Assembly (NCBI GenBank): GCA_036268295.1
Contig: DATAUK010000026.1
Span: forward strand, 49,843-113,842
Source of the DNA: DATAUK01 sp036268295
GTDB lineage: Bacteria > Actinomycetota > Actinomycetes > JAFAQI01
Length of the DNA: 64,000 nt
Reading direction: 5' to 3'
The notes under the pieces were generated by a model. It was not told where the DNA came from. It did not search any database and saw only the letters and a program-made list of their open reading frames with translations. How positions within the stretch are numbered: position 1 is the stretch's first letter; the number at the start of each line of letters is the position of its first letter. Of this stretch, positions 10,135-17,647 are shown piece by piece. A program made the translations under genes and the position numbers.

Positions 10135-10590
10135 TTAAGGCCGCTCGTGATCGTCGGGCTCGGGCAGCGGGGCCAGTGAGGCGACCTCGCCGAGCGCGAG
10201 ACTCAACAGCGATGCCTGTTCGTCGGTGAGGTCGACGACGACTGATCGCCCGCCGTCATCGAGAGTCGCAACGTTCACGTCGTCGGCGTCGAACAGCGCG
10301 GTCCGGATCGACCAGGGCGCGTATGCCCGCGCGATCGCCCAGCCGGTCTCGTCAGTGCGCGCGAAGACGATGCGCCGGCCTGGGTCGCCCTCGCCGCGGG
10401 TGAAGCCGCGGCTGCGCAGCCACGCTTCGGCCGACGTGATGTCGGGCGGCATCTGGTCGTTGAAGTCGCTGTAAGCATCGATCCGCAACGTGACGGCAGA
10501 CTGATCGAGTACGTCGAAGACCGCCTCACAGACCTGGGCAAGGACATCACCGGCGGCGTCGGCCACGACGTAGCGCTCGCGCCTGCTCAC
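10135..10590 (-). CDS. Hypothetical protein, acidic, 151 aa
   Basis: I do not recognise this family. The 151-residue protein is acidic and soluble, with no signal peptide or membrane helix. It mixes alternating beta-like segments (TLRIDAYSD, RRIVFARTDETGWAIARAYAP, RSVVVDLTDEQASLLSLALGEV) with a Pro/Asp-rich C-terminus. Codon usage is strongly GC3-biased like its neighbours, which supports a real gene. It lies 24 bp after the chemoreceptor gene stop on the same strand and just upstream of the kdp control region. Confidence 0.7.
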   Translation of the reverse strand: MSRRERYVVADAAGDVLAQVCEAVFDVLDQSAVTLRIDAYSDFNDQMPPDITSAEAWLRSRGFTRGEGDPGRRIVFARTDETGWAIARAYAPWSIRTALFDADDVNVATLDDGGRSVVVDLTDEQASLLSLALGEVASLAPLPEPDDHERP

Positions 10591-10614
10591 GTAATGAACG
10601 CTAGCGATCCAGGG

Positions 10615-12165
10615 CTAGGCGACCTTGAACTGCGCGATCGAGGCGCGAAGCTCAGCAGCCAACGTGTTGAGCTGCGCGGCTGCGGCGGCCGACTGCTTGG
10701 AGCCGACGGCGTACTGCCGGGAGACATCGGAGACCTGGGTCATCGCGGCGACGACCTGGTCGGAGGCTGATCGCTGTTGCTGGGTGGCGACCGAGATCTC
10801 CTTGGCTGCGGTGGTGGTCTCGTCGACCATGCCGGAGATCCGCTCGAGGGCATCGACCACGCCGCGGGCGAGGTTCGATCCGTTCCGGACGTCCTTGGCG
10901 CCTTCTTCGCTCGCCATGATCGTCGCGCTGGTCTCGGCCTGGATCTCGGCGACGATCGCCTGGATCTGGCCGGTTGACTGCTGCGCGCGCTCGGCGAGCT
11001 TGCGGACCTCGGAGGCGACGACCGCGAAGCCGCGGCCATTCTCACCGGCGCGCGCCGCCTCGATCGCCGCGTTTAGGGCAAGCAGGTTGGTCTGGTCGGC
11101 GAGGTCGTTGATCACGTCGAGGATGCGGCCGATCTCCTGGCCCTTCTCGCCGAGGGAGATGGCGCGGCCGCCGATCTGGTCGACCCGTGCCGCGATCGTG
11201 TCCATCGCGAGAACGCTCGCCGAGACCGCCTTGCGGCCGTCCTCCGCGTGACGCAGTGTCTCCGCGGCGTACCGCGCGACCGCCTCCGAGGTCTCGGCGA
11301 TCTGGGCGGCGGTGGCGGCAAGCTCTTCGATCGTCGAGGTGGTCTCGGTGACGGCCGATGACTGCTGGCTGGCGGACGCCGCGTGCTCCTCGGCGGTGGC
11401 GAGGAGCTCGACGGCTGCGGCCACGATCTGGTCACCGCCGCCTCTGATCTGACCGACCAGGCCACGAAGGTTTCCCAGCGTCTCGTCGAACGCGATTGAG
11501 AGATGGCCGAGCACCTCCTGGGTCTCGTGGTCGGAGACCACCTGGACCGAGAGGTCGCCTTGGGCGGCCTGCGCCAGCGCGCGTGAGAGGTCGGCGACGG
11601 TCGACTTGAGCTCGTCGCGCTCGACCTCGGCCGCCGCCCGCTGCTGCTCGAGAGAGTTGGAGACCGCGCTGCCAAGCAGGGCGACGAGCGGCGAGCAAAG
11701 GCCGATCAGGACGATGGCGCCGAGGTTGGCGCGGTTGAGCTCATGGGCGATCCAGGTCGCAGCCACCAGGCCGCCGAACATCCCGATCGAATGGATGACC
11801 GCGATCGCGCGGTTGGGTGCGATCACCGACGCGCCAGCAGTGGTGACGATCATGAGCAGCCAGAACGGCCCGGCCACGCCACCGGTCAGCGCGACGACGG
11901 CGATCACGACGGCGAGGTCGAGGGTGCCCATGGTGAGCAGGTAAGGAATCTCGGCGCTCTCGGCATGCTCTCGCATCCAGGGCACGCCGAGTTGCATCAG
12001 TACCGGGACGATCCCGAGAACCAGCCAGAAGTACAGGACGAACCGATGGGTGTGCGTCGGGCCGTGGCCGAGTGAGGCCAGGATCACGACCGCGATCGCC
12101 GCAGCGATCAACTTGCCGAGGCTCGCGATGCTCGCTTCCCGCGAGAGCCTATTCCACGCTGTCAC
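10615..12165 (-). CDS. Methyl-accepting chemotaxis protein with membrane-embedded sensor
   Basis: The 516 residues begin with five or six hydrophobic helices (about 15-185) and no sizeable extracytoplasmic domain, so sensing is probably in or at the membrane. A coiled-coil and HAMP-like stretch (about 185-245, RALAQAAQGDLSVQVVSD) leads to the MCP signalling domain. Its conserved hairpin tip contains DQTNLLALNAAIEAARAGE and GRGFAVVASEVRKLAERA. It would signal through CheA/CheW, but no che or flagellar gene is in the window, so it could be an orphan receptor acting on a distant pathway. A weak Pro-poor tail ends in FKVA with no CheR-tethering pentapeptide. Confidence 0.92.
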   Translation of the reverse strand: MTAWNRLSREASIASLGKLIAAAIAVVILASLGHGPTHTHRFVLYFWLVLGIVPVLMQLGVPWMREHAESAEIPYLLTMGTLDLAVVIAVVALTGGVAGPFWLLMIVTTAGASVIAPNRAIAVIHSIGMFGGLVAATWIAHELNRANLGAIVLIGLCSPLVALLGSAVSNSLEQQRAAAEVERDELKSTVADLSRALAQAAQGDLSVQVVSDHETQEVLGHLSIAFDETLGNLRGLVGQIRGGGDQIVAAAVELLATAEEHAASASQQSSAVTETTSTIEELAATAAQIAETSEAVARYAAETLRHAEDGRKAVSASVLAMDTIAARVDQIGGRAISLGEKGQEIGRILDVINDLADQTNLLALNAAIEAARAGENGRGFAVVASEVRKLAERAQQSTGQIQAIVAEIQAETSATIMASEEGAKDVRNGSNLARGVVDALERISGMVDETTTAAKEISVATQQQRSASDQVVAAMTQVSDVSRQYAVGSKQSAAAAAQLNTLAAELRASIAQFKVA

Positions 12166-12310
12166 GATGACCTTCCCCGCCCGAGATGACTTCCCGCGTC
12201 TGCATCGGGTGTTTGCGCTTTCGGATGAAGCGCGCCGCCCGGTATCAGAGCTAATGAGGCTTATTTCCGGCCGCTGCGCTCAGCCGTTCAGGCCCAACCG
12301 AGGGGACATC

Positions 12311-12754
12311 GTGGCGCTGCAGTCGTTTTCCCACGTCGGGATCTGCGTGTCCGACCTCGAGCGCTCCACCGGCTTCTACACCGAGGTGCTGGGCTTCCGG
12401 GTGCTGTTCTCCGTCGACTTCTCCGATGAGCTGACCGTGACGATGGAGGCCGAAGGCGGCTTCACCTCTCGGATGCTGGCCCGCGACGACGTCCGGGTCG
12501 AGCTGCTGCACTGGCACGACCGCGAGGTCAGCGGCGACGCCTCGCGACGGGCGATGACGTCCCGCGGGATGACTCACCTAGCCTTCCGGGTCGACGCGGT
12601 CGACGAGCTGTTCGAGCTGGCGGCGTCGCACGGCGGAGCCGCCCATCCGGCAACGTTGACCGACCTCGGCGGTGGCGTGCAGGTCGTCTACCTGACCGAC
12701 CCCGACGGCGCACGGATCGAGTGCATGGCCGGCGTTCCCGATCTCGCCGGCTGA
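12311..12754 (+). CDS. VOC-family (glyoxalase/dioxygenase fold) protein
   Basis: A 147-residue protein with two beta-alpha-beta-beta-beta modules of the vicinal-oxygen-chelate superfamily. Candidate metal ligands are in SHVGICV (His), RVELLHW (Glu), MTHLAFRV (His) and ARIECM (Glu), the normal H/E/H/E spacing. I chose GTG at 12311 because GAGGGGA lies just upstream. An in-frame ATG at 12254 would add 19 residues without homology. Members isomerise, open or oxidise diverse small substrates; the specific reaction is unknown. Confidence 0.85.
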   Translation: MALQSFSHVGICVSDLERSTGFYTEVLGFRVLFSVDFSDELTVTMEAEGGFTSRMLARDDVRVELLHWHDREVSGDASRRAMTSRGMTHLAFRVDAVDELFELAASHGGAAHPATLTDLGGGVQVVYLTDPDGARIECMAGVPDLAG

Positions 12755-12780
12755 GCACACGCCGGCCGGCTACAGATGGG

Positions 12781-12845
12781 TCGCCGAGCCTTACGTTTCG
12801 TTCGTAAACCGGGCCGCGCAAGAAACGAACCGTACGGCTCGGCGA
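12781..12845. repeat. Imperfect 22-bp inverted repeat (hairpin)
   Basis: Arms at 12781-12802 and 12824-12845 match at 20 of 22 positions (both start or end with TCGCCGAGCC) around a 21-base loop. It lies 26 bp after the VOC gene and 168 bp before the next gene, in a 258-bp intergenic stretch. It has no T-run, so it is not a textbook terminator. It could be a transcript-end hairpin or a remnant of a small mobile element. Nothing else is visible in the rest of the 12755-13012 gap. Confidence 0.6.
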
Positions 12846-13012
12846 TCGTTTGGTATGCGCTGTTCCATGACGCCGACGGGCTGCGCCAGTCGGCCAGTCG
12901 GCGCCAGCGGCACACCGCACGGCTCGCTTACGCTTGCGCTTCGCACGACGCCTATTACGGATCGTCGTAGTCCTGACCCGGGTCGGGCTCGGCGCCAGGA
13001 TCGGAGCACGCC

Positions 13013-13677
13013 ATGCCCACACGACTTCGTCCGTCGCCGGCGTTGATCGTTGCGACCCCCGCCCTGTTCGTCGCGATCGGCGGCAGCGCCTACGCGGCAT
13101 CGACGATCAGCGGCAGTTCGATCAAGAACCACTCAATCGCGGGCCGCAAGGTGATCGACAACACCCTGACCGGTAGGCAGATCAAGGAGTCGCGGCTCGC
13201 CACGGTGCCGCGCGCCGCCAGCGCCAAAACGGTCGGCGGCATAACGATGCGCAAGGTCTTCTACGCGCCGAAGACCAAATCCGCGACGCCGACCCCGATC
13301 CTGCACCTGGGCGGTCTCGTGCTGACGGCCACCTGCGGCAACGGCGACCTCGAGGTCGTCATGACCAGCACGGCCGCCACGCCCACTTGGCATCGGAGAT
13401 GTTCGACTCCGCAGGCGGCGGCGCCGCCGACGGGCTGCACCGTTCCGATTTCGGGCCCAACAGCGCGTTTCACTTCGGCGAGTCTCTCGGCGACGGAAAC
13501 GCTTGGGGCGAGACGTCGTTCACGTACACCCGGGCGAATGGGATCATCGTGAACGGCCAGCTGTCCTTCGACAGCAGCGACCTCAATCCGACTGATCCCG
13601 GGGACGGTGACATCTTCGATCACACCGCCAAGTGCCTGGTCAGCGGATTCGTCACGTCCACGACCGCCTCCCGATAG
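13013..13677 (+). pseudogene. Secreted hypothetical protein, split by a frameshift
   Basis: The first frame (13013-about 13380) encodes a signal peptide (ALIVATPALFVAIGGSAYA). A polar Ser/Lys/Ile-repeat-like segment follows (SGSSIKNHSIAGRKVIDNT), then LVLTATCGNGDLEVVMTSTAA. The frame then turns into Arg/Pro-rich nonsense. A second frame offset by one base (to a stop at 13677) continues naturally as HLASEMFDSAGGG and ends ...HTAKCLVSGFV. Adding one base near 13379 would restore one reading frame of about 221 codons. This is either a genuine single-base deletion or a sequencing error. The protein resembles exported actinobacterial proteins of unknown function. Confidence 0.7.
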
Positions 13678-13771
13678 AGTCCGTACCGCGGCCACGGCCT
13701 GGCGTCGAGCGCCGTGGAAGCTCGTATCGTATTTCGCGAATTCCGGGCGTTCCCGACCTGTCGGTGAGCTG

Positions 13772-14554
13772 ATGGCGACGTACGTCGTCACCGGGTCGGC
13801 GTCTGGCATCGGTGCGGCGACTCGCGCTCGGTTGGAAGCCGCCGGGCATCGGGTCATCGGCGTCGATCTCGCCGGCGCCGAGGTCGCCGCAGATCTCGCT
13901 GACGCCGCCGGTCGCCAGGCCGCGATCGAGCAGGTGACTGCACACTGCGACGGATCGCTCGGCGGGCTGGTCGCCTGCGCCGGTCTGGCCGGCCTACCGG
14001 AGCGGGCGGCGTCGCGGCTGGTCAGCGTCAACTACTTCGGATCGGTCGAGGTGGCCGTCGGTTTGCGCGACGCGCTGACGGCCGGTGGTGGCTCGGTGGT
14101 CGCGATGAGCTCGAACTCCACGACCTGCCAACCGGGCTTCTCACTCGAGCTCGTCGATGCTTGTCTCGCCGGCGACGAGGCAGCAGCCTGCCGGATCGCC
14201 GACGAGGGCGACTCGCTGACGGCGTACCCGGCGACCAAGACCGCGATCGCCAGATGGATCCGTCGTAACGCCACCGCGCCGGAGTGGCTCGGTGCCGGAG
14301 TGCGCCTGAACGCACTGGCGCCCGGGATGGTCGAGACCGCGATGATCGCCGAGGGCCGCGCCGATCCGGCCGTCGGGCCGCTGCTCGGGATGTTTCCGCT
14401 GCCGATCGGCCGGGCCGGGGAGCCGGCGGAGATCGCTGCCGCGATCGACTTCTTGCTGCACAGCTCTTATTGCGTCGGCACCGTGATGGTGATCGACGGC
14501 GGGACCGAGGCGCTGCTTCGCCCCGACGCCTGGCCGACGCGGTGGGAGCTGTGA
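13772..14554 (+). CDS. Short-chain dehydrogenase/reductase
   Basis: This 260-residue SDR has the cofactor motif TGSASGIG near the N-terminus, VACAGLAG in place of the usual NNAG, a Ser-rich SSNSTT segment, and the catalytic YPATK. The C-terminal LNALAPGMVETAM and VIDGGTEALL complete the family pattern. VIGVDLAG after beta-2 suggests NAD(H) preference by the acidic residue. I started it at the ATG at 13772, which opens directly on the Rossmann motif; longer upstream starts add non-homologous residues. It may be a 3-alpha-hydroxysteroid/carveol-type dehydrogenase, but the substrate is not predictable. Confidence 0.9.
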   Translation: MATYVVTGSASGIGAATRARLEAAGHRVIGVDLAGAEVAADLADAAGRQAAIEQVTAHCDGSLGGLVACAGLAGLPERAASRLVSVNYFGSVEVAVGLRDALTAGGGSVVAMSSNSTTCQPGFSLELVDACLAGDEAAACRIADEGDSLTAYPATKTAIARWIRRNATAPEWLGAGVRLNALAPGMVETAMIAEGRADPAVGPLLGMFPLPIGRAGEPAEIAAAIDFLLHSSYCVGTVMVIDGGTEALLRPDAWPTRWEL

Positions 14555-14557
14555 GAC

Positions 14558-15796
14558 TTACTGCGGCTGACGTCGCCGTGCGGTCAGTGCCGGCGAGGCG
14601 ATGAGCGCGGCGAACATCCAGGCCGCGGCGTAGCCGAAGCCGGCCTTGGCCGAGACCGTCGCCCAGAGCAGCCCGACGACCGCGGACGAGGTCAGCGCAC
14701 CCACGCCCTGCACCACTCCGAGCAGGCCGAACCCGTTGGGACGCAACAGATCCGGCAGGAGCTGGGCCACTGCTGCCGACTCGGCCGGCTCGGCGAACCC
14801 GATGCCGGCGCCGGCCAGCACGAACGCGAGCAGCAACACGGCCAGGTGATGTGAGCCGGTGGCAAACAACCCGTAGCCGACGAGGTAGGCCAGCGCCGCG
14901 ATCGCCATCGCCGGGCGCGGGCTGGCGCGGTCGATCAGGTGGCCAGCGGCGAACGCGGCGAGCGTCGCGGTGAGGTTGTGCGCGGCGTAGAGCAGCACGG
15001 CGATGCTCGTCGCGGTGGCGACGCTTCGACCGTCGTCATGCAGGAGAACCGTGGCGCGAAGGATAAGGAGGGACGCGGCCAGGTTGCCGAGCTCGAACAG
15101 CGTCGGTGCGGCGAGCACCCGGGTGAGACCGGCGCGATGCAGCTCGCCGAGGTTGTAGGACAGGAGCTTGCGGCTCTTGGCCGACCCGGCTCGACTGCGA
15201 GCTTCCCTCGCCGCGACGGTGATCGCGACCGCGGCGAAGAAGCCCGGGATCGTGGCGAGCAGCAACGTCGGGCGGACGCCGACGGTGGCGACGAACAGCG
15301 CCGCCAGCAGTGGCCCGCCGACCGCGCCGAGGTTGTCGCCGGCGCGCTCCAACCCACTCGCCCGGCCATAGGCATCGGTTGGGACCAGCGAATAGAGCAT
15401 CGCGTCGCGCGCCGGCGAGCGAAGCCCGCGGCTGACCCAGGCTGCAGCCCGCAGCACCGCGACCTGCCAGACCGCGGCGGTGAGCCCGATCGCCCCGGTG
15501 GCCAGCGCGGTGCCGACGTACCCGCCGGTGACCAGCCGGCGGCGGCGATCCGGGTCGGCGGCGATCGGCCCGCCGGCCAGCTTCGCGACGCCGACGAGGG
15601 CATCGGCGACGCCCTCGATGACGCCGAGCGCGCCAGGACCGGCGTGCAATGTCGCCGTGACAAATGTTGGCAGAACGCTGGTCGTCATCTCGTGACCGAG
15701 GTCGGAGAAGAGGCTGGCAGAGCCGATGCTGGCGACGCCCGGCGTCAACCAGCCGCCCGGCGGGTCAGGCTGGGGCGTCGGAGCCGGTTCAGCCAC
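14558..15796 (-). CDS. MFS transporter
   Basis: A 412-residue protein with about twelve hydrophobic segments. The MFS A-motif region is modified (GVAKLAGGPIAADPDRRRR after helix 2), and motif-like RGLRSPARDAMLYSLVP lies after helix 4. The loops are Arg-rich on the cytoplasmic side. The RGLRSPARDAML block is characteristic of a family of uncharacterised exporters. It is convergent with the SDR gene, separated by 3 bp. Substrate unknown. Confidence 0.85.
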   Translation of the reverse strand: MAEPAPTPQPDPPGGWLTPGVASIGSASLFSDLGHEMTTSVLPTFVTATLHAGPGALGVIEGVADALVGVAKLAGGPIAADPDRRRRLVTGGYVGTALATGAIGLTAAVWQVAVLRAAAWVSRGLRSPARDAMLYSLVPTDAYGRASGLERAGDNLGAVGGPLLAALFVATVGVRPTLLLATIPGFFAAVAITVAAREARSRAGSAKSRKLLSYNLGELHRAGLTRVLAAPTLFELGNLAASLLILRATVLLHDDGRSVATATSIAVLLYAAHNLTATLAAFAAGHLIDRASPRPAMAIAALAYLVGYGLFATGSHHLAVLLLAFVLAGAGIGFAEPAESAAVAQLLPDLLRPNGFGLLGVVQGVGALTSSAVVGLLWATVSAKAGFGYAAAWMFAALIASPALTARRRQPQ

Positions 15797-15873
15797 GCCG
15801 CAGAGACTAGTGCCGGCTCCTACCTGTTGTAAGTAGTTGGCATGGTGTCGAGGGCGTCGGGCAGACTGGCGCT

Positions 15874-16095
15874 ATGAGCAGAGAGTCGATCGATCCCACC
15901 GACATCGAGTCCTACGACCACGCTGATGACCAAGCGGTCCGCGACCGGGACGGCGTCGCGTCGCTGCGCGACACCGAAGCCGAGGCTGGTGACGAGGACG
16001 AGACCGACGACAGCTACGACCTCGACCAGGATGAGGCCCGCGAGATCGGAGTCAACCTCGACCGGACCGGTGGCGAGACCCCGCGACTCGACTGA
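15874..16095 (+). CDS. Small acidic hypothetical protein
   Basis: A 73-residue, extremely acidic protein (DEDETDDSYDLDQDEAREIG in the middle) with a conserved-looking tail REIGVNLDRTGGETPRLD. Codons are G/C at most third positions, as in real genes here. I recall short actinobacterial proteins of this type but know of no function. It lies convergent to the FAD gene at 16115-17536, separated by 19 bp that contain the palindrome CCACTAGTGG (16100-16109). Confidence 0.65.
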   Translation: MSRESIDPTDIESYDHADDQAVRDRDGVASLRDTEAEAGDEDETDDSYDLDQDEAREIGVNLDRTGGETPRLD

Positions 16096-16114
16096 TGCAC
16101 CACTAGTGGGTTGA

Positions 16115-17536
16115 TCAGTCGGTGGTTCTGGCGAGATACCCGATCGCTCGGGTCGCCGCGAGATGGCCGCACATGCCATGCACGCCGGCCCCGGGCGGCG
16201 TAGCGGACGAGCAGAGGTAGACCCCGGGTACGCCGGTGGCGTACGGATCGGGCGCGAGCCGTGGTCGGGCCAGCAGCCGCAATGGACCGTTCGCACCGCC
16301 CGCGATGTCGCCGCCGACGTAGTTCGGGTTGTAGCTCTCGAGGTCGGCCGGGGACATCACGTGGCGGGCGATGATCCGGTCGCGGACGCCCGGTGCGAAC
16401 CGCTCGATCTGATCGATGATCGTCTCGGAGATGTCGTGCGGGTAGCCGGACGGGACGTGGGCGTAGGCCCAGACCGGATGGACATCGCCGACCGACCGGC
16501 TCGGGTCGGCGAGATATTGCTGGGCCACGAGCACGAACGGCTGCTCCGGCATCACGCCGCGATGGACCTGGCGCTCGGCGGCAGCGATCGACTCGATCGT
16601 CCCGCCGACGTGGACCGTGCCGGCCAACCGACAGGCTGCCGCCCGCCAGGGGATCTCGCCTTCGACCGCGAGGTCGAGCTTGAAAACCGCCGGTCCGTGA
16701 CGCCAGCGGCGCAGCGTCCGCCGGCTGCGGGCCGGCAGCTGGTCGCCGGCGATGTCGACCAGTGCGTTCGCTGACGTGTCGAACAGCGCGACCCGGTGTT
16801 CCGGCAGCTCGGCGAGCGAGTCGATCCGCACACCGGTCTCGATCGTGCCGCCCAATGAGGTCAGCAGGCCGGCCAGCGCGGTCGCGATCGACTGCGAGCC
16901 ACCGGCGGCGACCGGCCAGCCGAGCCGATGGCCAGCCGCGACGAACATCGAGCCGACAGCCGCTGTCACTGGCCACGACAACGGCGTCATCGCGTGGGCC
17001 GCGCAGCCGGCGAACAGCCCACGCGCCTCGTCGGTCGCGAAGCGCCGGGCGTAGCGCGTGGCCGGCCACCCGGCCCGCAGGCCGAACCGCGCGAGGTCGC
17101 CCGGATGGTTCGGTCGATGCAGGATCGGCTGAAGGATCTCGGCCGCCAAGGTGTCGAACCGCTCGCTCAGTCGGCCGAAGCTGCGCCGCCAGGCGTCGCC
17201 GTCGGCACCGAGCCAGGTGGCCGTCGCGTCGATCGACCGCAACAGGACGCCGGCCCGGTCGCCGTCGAGGGGATGGGCGAGCTCGATGTCCGGCCACAGC
17301 CAGGTCAGGCCGTGATCGGCGAGTGGGAGTGAGGATAGGTACGGCGACGCGACGCCGAGCGGGTGGACCGCCGAGCAGACGTCATGGAGCACGCCCGGCA
17401 CGGTCAGCTCGGCGGTCCGGGTGCCGCCGCCGATCGTCTCGGCGGCTTCGAAGACGGTGACCGACAGGCCGGCCTGCGCGAGGGTGACCGCGGCGGCCAG
17501 CCCGTTCGGCCCGGACCCGACAACGACCGCATCCAC
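16115..17536 (-). CDS. Phytoene-desaturase-like FAD-dependent oxidoreductase
   Basis: The 473-residue protein starts with the FAD-binding motif VVVGSGPNGLAAAVTLAQAG and a glutamate-ending beta-2 (VTVFEAAETIGGGTRT). It ends with the family signature GVYLCSSATPPGAGVHGMCGHLAA. This is the COG1233 group of flavoproteins related to carotenoid desaturases and isomerases, many of uncharacterised activity. No crtB or other carotenoid gene is nearby, so a carotenoid role is unsupported. It is divergent from fprA across a 111-bp gap that holds a perfect 29-bp inverted repeat. Confidence 0.88.
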   Translation of the reverse strand: MDAVVVGSGPNGLAAAVTLAQAGLSVTVFEAAETIGGGTRTAELTVPGVLHDVCSAVHPLGVASPYLSSLPLADHGLTWLWPDIELAHPLDGDRAGVLLRSIDATATWLGADGDAWRRSFGRLSERFDTLAAEILQPILHRPNHPGDLARFGLRAGWPATRYARRFATDEARGLFAGCAAHAMTPLSWPVTAAVGSMFVAAGHRLGWPVAAGGSQSIATALAGLLTSLGGTIETGVRIDSLAELPEHRVALFDTSANALVDIAGDQLPARSRRTLRRWRHGPAVFKLDLAVEGEIPWRAAACRLAGTVHVGGTIESIAAAERQVHRGVMPEQPFVLVAQQYLADPSRSVGDVHPVWAYAHVPSGYPHDISETIIDQIERFAPGVRDRIIARHVMSPADLESYNPNYVGGDIAGGANGPLRLLARPRLAPDPYATGVPGVYLCSSATPPGAGVHGMCGHLAATRAIGYLARTTD

Positions 17537-17561
17537 CGCGCCACCCTAGGCCCGCACCCAA

Positions 17562-17625
17562 CGTCAAACTTGCGCGTATCAACCGTTTGGCAGGGCCCAA
17601 ACGGTTGATACGCGCAAGTTTGACG
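17562..17625. repeat. Perfect 29-bp inverted repeat with 6-base loop
   Basis: Arms 17562-17590 and 17597-17625 are exact reverse complements (each contains TTGCGCGTATCAACCGTTTG or its complement) around the loop CAGGGC. It occupies most of the gap between two divergently transcribed flavoprotein genes, 25 bp from the FAD gene start and 22 bp from the fprA GTG. A terminator is unexpected between divergent genes. A dyad operator, a cruciform or a small transposed hairpin is more likely. Confidence 0.9.
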
Positions 17626-17647
17626 ATCATCGTCGTACGCTGACCCC

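Noticed and set aside
12776..12970. Small plus-strand ORF after the VOC gene
   Set aside because: It runs through the inverted repeat, has no ribosome site and no motif.
13370..13390. Programmed ribosomal frameshift in the secreted-protein gene
   Set aside because: No slippery heptamer, pseudoknot or known programmed-frameshift family; a one-base deletion explains it better.
16115..17536. Carotenoid biosynthesis cluster
   Set aside because: Phytoene-desaturase-like flavoproteins alone do not show it; no phytoene synthase or cyclase is present.
17562..17625. Rho-independent terminator
   Set aside because: Lies between divergent gene starts and has no T-run, so no transcript should end there.
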